A stretch of DNA of 64,000 nucleotides from Nilaparvata lugens (taxonomy: Eukaryota > Arthropoda > Insecta > Hemiptera > Delphacidae). Location of the stretch: contig NC_052505.1 of assembly GCF_014356525.2 (NCBI RefSeq), positions 6,299,171 through 6,363,170 of the forward strand, read 5' to 3'. The notes beneath the pieces were generated by a model. It made no database searches, was not told the DNA's origin, and worked only from the letters and a program-made list of their open reading frames with translations. Below are positions 1 through 9,724 of this stretch, one piece after another. Position numbers and translations under genes: made by a program. The stretch's first letter is position 1, and each line of letters starts with the position of its first letter.

Positions 1-242
1 GAATCAATATTCCACTCAATTATCAATTTGTCATGCTTCCAATGCTATGTGAAGATTGAATTATAACATAGACATAAAATTGTCATATCGTATAAATAAA
101 TAAATAAATAGACGGAATATTACATTTCAGTTTGTATAGGCCTATGCAATAAAATGTAATCACTAAATATTGTGGAAGACCAGAGCTTTGTGAATTTAGT
201 AGGCTTTGACTTGTATTCAATATTTTTCTTCTTGGATCAACC

Positions 243-455
243 GGGGCTCAACCAACTGACCCAACTCCCATTTGACCCAACCTACCACTAGACCCAATTT
301 TTTAAAATAGAGAGAAACCGCGAAACCATTTGACCCAATAGACATCTGACCCAATATACCATTTGTCCCAACTCTATGAATATCAAAAAACCAACTGACC
401 CAATTGACATCTGACCCAACCTACCACTTGACCCAACTACTGTGCTGCACTCTGG
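243..455 (+). repeat. Left inverted-repeat arm of the foldback element
   Basis: At least eight short units of the form TGACCCAA separated by 3 to 20 bases, alternating with ACCTACCACTTG and GACATC spacers. The arm pairs with 1293-1508 along its full length, ending at the shared CAACTACTGTGCTGC block. Confidence 0.85.
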
Positions 456-1292
456 CAAAACGTCTGCAATGTTCCAGGCTTGGTTACTCTCTACCTACGG
501 TCTACTCTTCAGGTAAAAGTCTAGAAGGCCTTGAAACCAAGCACAACTGTTTTGACAGTTCTTGCTATCTTTGAGGTTGGATTTGTGTTATTTTGTGATT
601 TTGAGGTTAGATCTGTATTATTAAATTTGGATGAGGTTATTAGATTTGGTAAAACCACCATAAAAGCATCTTATCAATCAGTAAATGATTGATGATTATT
701 CAATTTGATATAGGTAACTTTTCACAACTAGATTTTACCTTACTCCAAGTATTGTAGTCTATTGTTGCTATCATAGTTTTTATTAAGTCAGAAAAAAGCT
801 GTTGACAGGTATCCTACAGCCTACGATATAAGTTCTGTAAGACAATGGAATTGAGTTACTGTATTAGAAATAGAAATTGGAAATGAATATTTATGGACAT
901 TCCTTATAACCTAGGTTAAAACCTACAACATAAATAATTGTAGAGAATGACTTTGATGGAATCTGCCTTAAAAAATTTCCTCACAAGTTTCTTCCCTCAG
1001 TAAATTTGGATAAGTGTTTCTAGAATACATCAATTTAGAGTAGCCTACCTACATAGTTTTATGAATATTTCAGAAGCTATGTTTCTGGTTGTACTATTTA
1101 TTTACTGAGAAATAAACAATTTGCACAACGAAATTTGTAAAAAAATCAAATAATCACCATGATATAGTACCCTACAATTCTCGGTTACCGGTACTTATGA
1201 GACTGCATTTCTCAGTTGAGTTATTTATTGAAGTTGTCGAAGGAGTACCACTCATCAAGAAGGCATTTATGTTTTGCGCACCATAAACTATG

Positions 1293-1508
1293 CCACGAGA
1301 GCGCAGCACAGTAGTTGGGTCTTGTGGTAGGTTGGGTCAGATGTCAATTGGGTCAGATGGTTTTGTGATGTTTATAATATTGGGGCAAATGGTATATTGG
1401 GTCAGATGTCTATTGGGTCAAGTGGTTTCGCGGCTTTTCTCGATTTAAAAAAATTGGGTCAAGTGGTAGGTTGGGTCAAATGGGAATTGGGTCAGTTGGT
1501 ATGCACCC
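1293..1508 (-). repeat. Right inverted-repeat arm of the foldback element
   Basis: Reverse complement of the left arm with a few substitutions and small indels, for example a diverged segment at 1360-1385. It carries the same TTGGGTCA octamer series. The divergence between the arms shows the insertion is not brand new. Confidence 0.85.
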
Positions 1509-1640
1509 GGATCAACCATTAATTATCCTGAAAAATACTATGGCTCATCTTCTCCGACTTGATGTTTGAGAATATTCATCTTCTCAGTATCTGTACCTCC
1601 TATTCAGCCTTAAACAATCCTCTAACTAGAAAATTTTACT

Positions 1641-1751
1641 ATTGAATGAAAAAGACTAAGAAATTGTCAAAAAACCACTGATTGAATTGTCAAAAAACCA
1701 CTGATTTAAATCAGTGGTTTTTTGACAATTTCTTAGTCTTTTTCATTCAAT
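1641..1751. repeat. Perfect 41-bp inverted repeat with a duplicated inner arm
   Basis: The segment at 1641-1681 is the exact reverse complement of 1711-1751. The 29-base spacer carries a second partial copy of the left arm (CAAAAAACCACTGATTT), so an alternative palindrome centred near 1706 can form. The motif AAAATTTTACTA lies just outside on both sides (about 1630 and 1791), possibly a remnant target duplication. Confidence 0.8.
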
Positions 1752-3612
1752 ATGAATAATTACCACAATATCAACTTCTCAACTACACAAAAATTTTACT
1801 ATGGATTTTTATACACATTCAAATATGACTTCATTCTATTGCAGCACAATCTTGCAAAACTCTCTATTCCAATCAAATGCCACAATACTTCATATCAGAT
1901 ATCACTGTTATTGACCATTATATCAATAAATGAATTCACTCATATTGATTAAATATCATCCAATGTTCACTTTGATCAGTAACATTTGATATGACTATTG
2001 GAGTTCGAACTGATGAATCCCAATAATAGCCTTCATTGATAATAATTATCTGCTAAAGCATTTTGATCAGTGATGTGGAGAGTCCATATAGAATCAGTCT
2101 AACGACTGCTCTCTACAATGTTCCCAGGACTATTTTCTGAGATCGAAATGAAGATGATTTTGAAAAAATGGTTAACTTTACAAAGTAATGCAAACAAAAA
2201 GCAAGCCTTCTCTTCTGAGCTATATTAACAGCTGGTATAGTTTTAAATATTGATCCATTGTTGACCTATCATCACATTTATTCAAAAATGACTCATTTAT
2301 TTTAATTTCCAACTCATCTAAAATAACACATTTTTCAAAAATGATTTAAGAAAAAATTTCAAACTTGGTGCATACGTTTAGCTATAGTCTAGAAATTTTT
2401 TCTTTAGAGGATTTAAAAATTACGCCAAAGATATGCCCAACATATCCAAGAATTCCCCAGCATTTTTTTAAAGTGTTTCTTTTCTCAACTTTTTTTATTG
2501 AGTTTTCATTTGCATTTTTCTACATTTCTCAGGAAATTTCATATTTGAGAGGCTTCGATATGGATATTTGTTGAGTTCTCCATATAATTACTGTTTGAAA
2601 TTTTGATGAAATAGTATTGAAATTTCAATACGCATTCTATTATCGCGAATATGGAAGTATTATTGGATCACTATTATTAATTAGAAATAATTATCCACAA
2701 AATTTTCAAACCATGTCTCTAGATGAGTATTAACTTGATATTCATTGATTTTGATAAAAATAAAGATTTCTGCAACCTTGCACTACATAATTAAAATGAA
2801 ACTAGTGATTAAATTGAGACTAATATTCCCTTTTGACATTTATGTAAAAAAGTAAGCTCAAAAGAAAAATGCAGTCGTGCGAAGCAAGCCTGCTTATTCT
2901 ATTTTTGGATGATCCATCTGGATGTTCAGGTGTCAGAGCACCCTGGCTAGGTAGATAAGGCAAGGGAAGAGAGCCTGCTGGCTAGTGAAATATAATAACT
3001 CTTCATAAGTACTTCTCTTAGATTTCATGTTACTGTCACAGAAAATTTCCCTTCTCTCTTGTCGAAATTAACAAACTCTGTCACTAATATGTTGATGAAA
3101 TAGCTTAACAAAGCTTCACACATTTTTTTTATAGTACTTGTGATAATTTCATTGAAATGTTTGAATTTGAATTCTATGGAATATATTCTAGTTATCATTG
3201 TATGCGACTATTAATATTATTAAAATTTCAGAAGATGCTGATTCAGAATTAACACAAGAAAATTTTGAACCAGGCGGTATCTTTGGGCATGAAAGTTCAG
3301 TATAGTAATAATAAAAAAAAGCATTTCTTAGAAATGTGTTAGTTATTCAGCCTAAGTGACAAAATCAATATATCAGAAGTGTCTCCGACACTTTTGTTTC
3401 TGAAGCCTACTTGGAGAATAAAGGAGATGTTGAAAATCATTACAATAGAATCCACCCTAGTCTCTGCAGATACATTTCTATAGTGAATAACAAAAGTTGA
3501 GCGGGCACATTCTCCTAGTTTGCTCGTTTCCAATTTAGGAATTTATGAATAGACTTTTGTTTGACAAGGGTGGCCCCAGTATGTTTCTCTTTAAAGGAAT
3601 GATGTCGATGAA
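1752..3612. other. AT-rich stretch without recognised genes
   Basis: Short open frames here (at most 69 codons) are F/I/Y-rich translations of AT-rich DNA and show no recognisable domain. I see no repeats above a few tens of bases and no promoter-like block. Confidence 0.6.
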
Positions 3613-4160
3613 TCCTGCGATGACCCATTTCCTTGCTTGAAAAGTGTGCACAAACGTTAGATGTATGTGAAAATTCGAGCACAAACGAAGCACAAACGAT
3701 TGAGCCGGAAATTGGAGTGTTCTGACTATTTCAGGAATAGCATTTCTCCATCCCCCCTTAATCACTCTTCTGTACCTCACTCCTGCAACGACCCATTTCT
3801 TTGCTTGAAAAGTGTGCACAAACGTTACATGTATGTGCACACTCGTACAAACGAAGCACAAACGATTGAGCCGAAAATTGGAGTGTTCTGACTCCTGCAA
3901 CGACCCATTTCATTGGTTAAAACATGTGCACAAACGCTACATGTACGTGCACATTCGTGCACAAATGAAGCACAATCGATTGAGCCAGAAATTGGAGTGG
4001 TCTGACTGTTCTGGGGATAGCACTTCCCCAGCCCCCCTCGACCACTCTACTATACCTCACTCCTGTGATGACCCATTTCCTTGCTTAAAAAGTGTGCACA
4101 AACGTTACATCTACGTGCACATTCGTGCACAAACGATGCACAAACGATGTGTAATGCTCA
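3613..4160 (+). repeat. Tandem repeat array, 168-bp unit with a 112-bp variant
   Basis: Copies start at 3613, 3781, 3893 and 4061 with the anchor TCCTGCRAYGACCCATTTC. The spacings are 168, 112 and 168 bases, and the fourth copy is partial. Copy two lacks a 56-base block containing the ATAGCACTTCCCC-like segment. Each unit repeats the submotif GCACAAACG three or four times. Open frames of up to 151 codons cross the array on both strands, but they are a by-product of the repeat and are not supported as genes. Confidence 0.9.
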
Positions 4161-4909
4161 AATCGCCATTGGGTTGGTGGGGGGGGGAAATGAAATATAA
4201 GTCATTGTTATACGGGTATTTAGTAGTCAGATACAGTATGTTATATTATAAAGTATCAAATTTCTAAAGATGGAAAATTAAATTTCAACTTAAATATCAA
4301 ATTACTAATTGAGCTCGATATGTTTTTTGAATATTTATTGTGTATTGACTCAAGGTCAAAATCGCTGTCCATCTGTTGGTATGTTCTTCTACAATAATTT
4401 TGGAACAGTTCAATCAGCTTCAAATTTTGAACACATATTCTTCAAAACTTTTTACATATCGTTGGACAATAAAATTTACCAACTCCCTTATTGATTCATT
4501 ATTGTCTTCTTCGTCCTTTTTCAGACGAAAAAAGGATAAGCTCTAAAGAATATCAGCGGCAATTTTGGAATTAATATGGGAGTTTTTCCAAACTCATATT
4601 CTTGAACCATCATACAGAGCGAGCTCGTTGTCCAACAATATTGACTCACTTATTCGTCCTTTTTGAGAATGTAAGAGCATTGAATTGAAGGATCATTAAA
4701 ATAAAATCTTAATCCAGGATTCATTGTATTTTCAACAACTGGAGAAAAGAGAATTCTCATAGTTTAGTTTTTAATCTAGAACTTGTCATATTGTGATTAC
4801 TCCCACTACTAATATTCTAATATGATCAAGTTATTGCTGTTTGAATTTGTATATATTTTCTTGCTCGATCAATTCTCATTGAAAACAATTTTGCATGCAT
4901 CTCACCATT
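4161..4909. other. AT-rich stretch without recognised genes
   Basis: Starts with a G10-type run near 4181-4187 just after the tandem array. The rest is plain AT-rich sequence. The open frames are short and low in complexity. Confidence 0.55.
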
Positions 4910-5410
4910 CTTATTGGTTTGCGTGAGGTCCACGGGCGACGGGCCGAATGCACCCGTCAATACAACGCTGACGGCTGACGACACGGCATGTTGCACAACA
5001 ACAGTAATAAAATTGTATGGCACTTTTAGCAGCAACAGCAGCAGCGGCCTCAGCCGAGGAGTCAATAAAAGATAATTCGCCGATGTTGCGCGGTGTTTCC
5101 TCCAGGGAGGCTCTCCTAAAAGTTATAATTAAGCGGAATAATGGAGCCCCGAGACAGAGCCCGGCATCAACTCTTTGTCCGGAGATTCTATTTTTTGGAA
5201 CGGAATCGATTAATTATAGGAGTGAGAGGGGAGTTTTCGATAGTCGTTCGCATGACACGATTGCATCTCGGTCGAAACAAACGCTTTTAATGAAGTTGGT
5301 CGGTGATCACAGCATAAATCTAATGTCGAGGAAGTTATTAGGAATGCAAGTAACGGCCTGCACTCTGGCCTCAAAAATCGCCGCAACTACAGCGGTACTA
5401 TTGTATTGAA
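4910..5410. promoter_or_regulatory. GC-raised island, possible conserved regulatory element or exon
   Basis: Against an AT-rich background this block is visibly richer in G and C and in CpG. It contains a homeodomain-like ATCGATTAATTA core near 5207-5218. A 130-codon frame at 5017-5409 (+) begins with an alanine-rich stretch and has no domain I recognise. The opposite strand is open for 79 codons. A non-coding conserved element explains the composition as well as an exon would. Orthologous sequence or RNA evidence would decide. Confidence 0.3.
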
Positions 5411-5564
5411 GGCAGAAGGCACCAGCTAACCATCAACATTTGAGATCATCGAATAGAATATTATGTTCCGTGATAATAGTATTCGTTGTACCAAAACTTA
5501 ATACTATCACTTATATGATTTTAAGAAATTGATTGAATTTGAAGAGATATTGTGGTATTTTTTC

Positions 5565-5678
5565 ATAATGAGAAAATGAAACACAGATGTCAATACCACT
5601 TTAATTTTATAAAACACTCATTGACATGGGCTGCTTTTAAATTAATAAAACAAAATAAATCTTATAGCACCCTTTATT
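5565..5678 (+). repeat. Left copy of an inverted repeat pair (interspersed repeat)
   Basis: Carries the blocks CACAGATGTCAATACCACTT and AACAAAATAAATCTTATAGC, which recur in reverse complement at 6460-6640. The middle parts differ, so the two copies have diverged or recombined. It reads as part of a transposon family with internal inverted repeats. Confidence 0.7.
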
Positions 5679-5760
5679 CTTTAAAAAACATTAAAATAGT
5701 TGATCAACTAGTTTTTGTAAACCGAAACTAGTTGTTCAACTATTTTAATGTTTTTTAAAG
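5679..5760. repeat. 36-bp hairpin arms with one mismatch
   Basis: 5679-5714 pairs with 5725-5760 with a single mismatch (TTGATCAAC against TTGTTCAAC) around a 10-base loop. The hairpin abuts the palindromic element that starts at 5763. Confidence 0.8.
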
Positions 5761-5762
5761 AA

Positions 5763-5967
5763 CTAGCCGTCAGGCTCGCTTCGCTCGCCATATATCCGTC
5801 TAGCCAGGGGGCTCCGCCCTGGACCCCCGACTGGATCGTCCAAGAATGAGATGAGCAGGCTCGCTTCGCTCGCCTGTATTTTTATCATGTTAGGACAATC
5901 CAGTCGGGGGTCCAGACTAAACGTCTGGCTAAACGGATATGGCGAGCGAAGCGAGCCTGACGGCTAG
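5763..5967. mobile_element. 205-bp palindromic element with CTAGCCGTCAGGCTCGC ends
   Basis: The left end reads CTAGCCGTCAGGCTCGCTTC and the right end is its exact reverse complement. The inner parts also pair: GACTGGATCGTCC near 5829 against GGACAATCCAGTC near 5892, and CCAGGGGG against CCCCCG blocks. CTCGCTTCGCTCGCC recurs three times counting both strands. I recall similar hairpin repeats in other insect genomes. There is no coding capacity. Confidence 0.75.
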
Positions 5968-6299
5968 TAATATGATATTCCCAGGATTGAAGTAGCAGTT
6001 CCCAATCAATTTTCCCGCGATAAATGCATTTAAATCTTCAACTTGGTGCCAACCTTAGAAAGTCAACTCAACTTAATGCCAACCTGACAAAATTATTAAT
6101 TTAGTTGCCAGTTAACAACTGTTTCGAAGAGGTACTCTATCTAGATTATAGTTCTATAGTAACATATGATTTGGAAATTTCAATTATAATTAAGAGATTG
6201 GGAGAAGAATAATATACATGTTAAAAGACGAACTTTAAACCCTTAAAAACAACCCTTAGAGTTAAAATATTGCCAAAAGATTCCTTAGTGCGACCCTAA

Positions 6300-6462
6300 A
6301 GGGCCAACTGAACATACCTACTAAATTTGAACGTTTTTGGTCCGGTAGATTTTTAGTTATGGGAGTGAGTGAGTGAGTGAGTGAGTGAGTGAGTGAGTGA
6401 GTGAGTGAGTCAGTCAGTCAGTCAGTGAGTGAGTGCCATTTCGCTTTTATATATATAGATAA
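6300..6462 (+). repeat. Interspersed repeat end with (GTGA)n and (GTCA)n tract
   Basis: The tetranucleotide run covers about 6364-6434, mostly GTGA with a central GTCA block. It is followed by GCCATTTCGCTTTTATATATATAGAT. I recall the combination of TCCGGTAGATTTTTAGTTATGGGAG, tetranucleotide run and TATATATAGAT as a common insect repeat terminus. Family assignment is not possible from here. Confidence 0.65.
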
Positions 6463-6640
6463 AAGGTGCTATAAGATTTATTTTGTTTAATAACTTTAAT
6501 TTTGTTTGCCCCATCATCAGCTAGACTGGTGGATGGGGCGGGTGTAGCCCAGAAACCATGGTTCTTTTGAAAAACAAAATTAAAGTGGTATTGACAAAAT
6601 CTGTGTCTCATTTTTTCACTTATTATAATTATGTGATTAG
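6460..6640 (-). repeat. Right copy of the inverted repeat pair
   Basis: The reverse complement matches 5565-5678 at both ends. The centre adds GC-rich sequence (CCCCATCATCAGCTAGACTGG) that is missing on the left. The minus-strand frame over 6447-6833 lies in this repeat and is not a gene. Confidence 0.65.
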
Positions 6641-6760
6641 TTTGCAAATAGTAAAGTTTGCATTTATGGACCAAAAATTTTATTTTTCTGCTATCACTTT
6701 CATGATTACATTGCATATAGTAAAGTTTGTATTTATGTTTTTTACTGTAATTTTTATATT
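6615..6760 (+). repeat. Two imperfect direct repeats, 69-bp period
   Basis: TAGTAAAGTTTGCATTTATG near 6649 recurs as TAGTAAAGTTTGTATTTATG near 6718, with weaker similarity before and after. Confidence 0.6.
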
Positions 6761-6764
6761 TCAT

Positions 6765-8110
6765 GTTCATTGAAAATGTAAATTCAGGTTCAGATTTAAC
6801 TGAAATGCATTGTGTAATGGTTGAGACGGACATTGAGAGATTTAGTTATCCATTGAGATAAATTGAAATTTGTTAATCTACAATAACTGCATTCAAAGTG
6901 CTTCAATGATGACCATTCGCTGACGATTGGAAGATCTATATTCATTTCTTTAAGCCTTCCGTATAGCAAAGTGACCCCTTTTGTTGAACAGTACCATCAA
7001 AGCATCAATGAACCTTATGTCACTTTATCAATTTATTATAATTTTGAGAAATAGAAACCTATCATAATACTTTCGATTGAAAAAATATTCATATTTCTTA
7101 TGAAACATGAATAATATCTACGAAAAAGGCTGGAGCTGTCAAAGCCTAGGATAATTATGAAGAATTTACCCAAATTATCTGTTTTCTCGATTATTTATCA
7201 TCAACCAAAAGCCAGTGCGTTATTCAACTCTGATAATTATGAGTGGAAAGTGGATCGTACTTTCCACTAATAATGATTTGAATCTTCATCTTGTTTCTGA
7301 GATTATAATGACAATGTCTATATTACTGAGTATAGTATTTAATTTGGGTTACGATTAACAAACCTCAATTCAACAGATCTTACAAATTGAAAAAAATCTT
7401 GGAAAGTCGAATCTCTATTGAGTAAAACTCAATATTTCAAACTAAATATTAAAAAAAATAGCTCAACTAACAATTTTACAATTCAAACTCAGATTCTTTT
7501 AAAATGCCAATCAAATAGGAGATAGTTTGACATTCATAGTGAATTGCTTTCAACAGTTATGGATGCTGGGTTACTTCACATTTCATTGATAATGTTCACC
7601 TGGCCAATTTCAATTATTAATGAATGGCGGCGTCATGCCTGTTAATTGCTGGCGAATAATAATTAGAATTAGGCGCGCTGGTTCTTGTCACTGAGCGGCC
7701 GTAGTGTAGATAGTATAGATATAAATTGAGCTTTTTCTTAATGAGTCGGATTGTGATGATTGATGTGGTCCGCCGCACACGCTGTGGACTTCTCCTCTCC
7801 TCCTCAGATGAGGACTTCTCCTTTCCTCCTCAGCTGAGGGCTGCTCTCCTCTACAGCTTCCATTAGCGTCCGCCACTCTATAATGTAAGAAGAGTAACTG
7901 TTACTGAGACCAACTGCCAGTAAGATTAATTTCCAGGCTGCTCCGCTGTCGTCCCAAAACTAGAGCTCGTTTTCAGCGGCCATGTAAAACAAATAAACGA
8001 ATCTCATTACCTGCAGCCATAATACTCTCCTACTCTATCTCTCTTTTTATTATCCTTTTCCTACACTTGCCACTAAGCACTGTATATCATATTGTGCTTT
8101 ATCAATTCTT
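6765..8110. other. Mostly AT-rich stretch without recognised genes
   Basis: One richer patch at 7740-7860 carries a short direct duplication of CTCCTCAGMTGAGG; its minus-strand frame of 62 codons is not convincing. The remainder shows nothing beyond short AT-rich frames. Confidence 0.5.
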
Positions 8111-8189
8111 ATGCTCCCTGTTCTTATCTTGTTTTCTCATAATATAGAAATCTCTCCTTGTTCTCCGTTTTCAAAATTCAATTATCTCT

Positions 8190-8375
8190 CTTCTTTTTTT
8201 CTTCTTCTTTTCCTTCTTCTTCTTTCTTCTTCTTCTTCTCTTCTTCTTCTTCTTCTTCTTCTTCTTCTTCTTCTTCTTCTTCTTCTTCTTCTTCTTCTTC
8301 TTCTTCTTCTTCTTCTTCTTCTTCTTCTTCTTCTAATTTTCTTCTTCTTCTTCTTCTTCTTCTTTTCTTCTTCTC
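8190..8375 (+). repeat. Long (CTT)n microsatellite
   Basis: A pure CTT/TTC run of about 95 bases covers 8240-8334, with interrupted CTT tracts on both sides. Translations on the two strands give poly-Leu, poly-Ser and poly-Arg, which explains the open frames here. This is a polypurine/polypyrimidine mirror tract. Confidence 0.97.
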
Positions 8376-8482
8376 CTCCTCCTTCTCCTACACCCCCTCC
8401 TCGTCCTACTACTACTCCTCCCACCACCTCTTTCTCCTCCTCTTTCTCCCCCTCCTCTCTCCTCTTTGTTCAACACCTATGC

Positions 8483-8516
8483 ATGAATAAATAACTCTAA
8501 TCTAATCTAATCTAAC
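8483..8516 (+). repeat. LINE-type 3' tail, AATAAATAACTC(TAATC)n
   Basis: The same tail, ATAAATAACTCTAATCTAATC, recurs at 18953-18980 and in shorter form at 62355-62391. That marks it as a recurrent retroposon 3' end and not a random microsatellite. Confidence 0.65.
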
Positions 8517-8519
8517 ACC

Positions 8520-9220
8520 TGAAAGATGTTACTGCTTCTCTTCACTTATTTCTGGCTTTTCATTCCTTTTACCCACTTTGTTCTTTCCTTTCCTATTTCA
8601 ACATTGTTGTACTCTCTACCAATTTACTGCTGGTCAATCATTTTTCTAGATCAAACTCTTCCTTTGAATATATCTCCCTTTTTTCACATCTTTCTTCCAT
8701 CTCCTCCTCAGTGTTTCTCAGAGTTAGTTTTCGTCTCAGTTTTTCCTTGCTTCATTTTCCTTTATCCAGTTTCTCCCTTCAATTCCCTTCATTTTCTTAC
8801 CTACACTCTTGTTCATTTTTAGTTCTTTTTACACTCTTTCCTTCCTATACTGATCCTACTTCTAATATTGTTCATAATCTGTCGATACTTCTTTTTCTCC
8901 CTCTTCTCTTCTCTCCTTCCCATCAACTATTGCTTCATCTTTTCCCAGCCTGTTACACTCCTTTCAATTTTTCTCACTTATTACTACAAGTTTCTTCCTC
9001 CCTCCTTCTTCAGCACAGTTCTTCCATGTATATTCCCTCATTCTACACCAATTCTCACTTCTCTCCTCTTCCCCCCTTTTCCATTTCTTCTTTATTCTGT
9101 CTATCAAGTTCCTCTTTCATGATCTCATTTTTCATTTCTTTCCAAAAACGTTCATTGAATCCCTCTTACTCGACCAGTCTCTTCTTTGTACAGTATTACT
9201 TCACCTCCACCTTTACCAGC
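8520..9220 (+). other. Pyrimidine-rich stretch on the + strand
   Basis: The + strand is dominated by C and T (TTTCTTCC-like strings) for about 700 bases. Overlapping open frames of 84 to 170 codons consist almost entirely of F, L, S and P with no domain. They follow from composition and I do not call a gene. Confidence 0.6.
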
Positions 9221-9519
9221 TGACCAAACTCACCTACTAATTCTTTCGATGTGGTAATCAAAATGTGATCAAATACTCAGTGCTGAAGGGCACTTAGATA
9301 CTCATGAAAACTGCTCTCAATGTACATGACTGACGATCAAAGGCATTTACAAATCTTCAACGATAATCATTTTTCCAGAATCATGTGCGGTCGCCCATTT
9401 ATCAACTAAAACCACTTGAAAGGTACACTTATCGTACAGCTCACCTGCTTGATCTCTAATTATTATTTTTATTACCAAATTCATCAACTTAATTCCATTA
9501 CATAACGGAGTCCAACAAT

Positions 9520-9712
9520 TGAGGCAATGCGTTTTATAATCTGTAATATGTTGTATAATCTGCGTTGTATAATTGCGTTGATTTGATATATATAAATAAT
9601 ATTTATAATAATATTATAAATAATATTTAATATATTTATATAAATAATAATTGATATATATAAATAATTGCGTTGAGAATTGCGTTGTATAATCTGTAAT
9701 CCTGTCCGCAGC
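9520..9712 (+). repeat. AT-rich repeat bracketed by GCGTTGTATAAT units
   Basis: A core of ATATATAAATAAT strings (9588-9668) is flanked by copies of TGCGTTGTATAATYTG at about 9560-9580 and 9678-9700. It looks like an expanded AT microsatellite inside a small duplication. Confidence 0.7.
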
Positions 9713-9724
9713 GCCATGTAATAA

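Larger units (their letters stand above)
243..1508. mobile_element. Foldback DNA transposon, non-autonomous, with 9-bp target duplication
   Basis: The two ends are long inverted repeats of about 210 bases, built from many copies of the octamer TTGGGTCA (or TGACCCAA on the other arm). The outermost bases are GGGGCTCAACCAACTGACCC on the left and, reverse-complemented, GGGTGCATACCAACTGACCC on the right. The 9-mer GGATCAACC flanks the element directly at 234-242 and 1509-1517, which reads as a target site duplication. Nine-base duplications are known for Mutator-like elements, and long arms made of subrepeats are known for foldback elements. The 830-base centre has no open frame of useful length, so any transposase must act in trans. 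Structure is certain; superfamily is inferred. Confidence 0.85.

Noticed and set aside
243..455. Regularly spaced short repeats that could suggest a CRISPR array
   Set aside because: The genome is eukaryotic, spacing is irregular, spacers are themselves repeats, and the block is one arm of a foldback element.
3535..4267. Frames of 121 (-) and 151 (+) codons
   Set aside because: They lie in a tandem repeat and are open on both strands because of repeat composition.
8111..8494. Open frames of 81 to 127 codons of poly-Leu, poly-Ser or poly-Arg
   Set aside because: They are translations of the (CTT)n tract on the two strands.
8526..9223. Three overlapping F/L/S-rich frames up to 170 codons
   Set aside because: They follow from the pyrimidine-rich strand, with no domain, splice context or codon bias.
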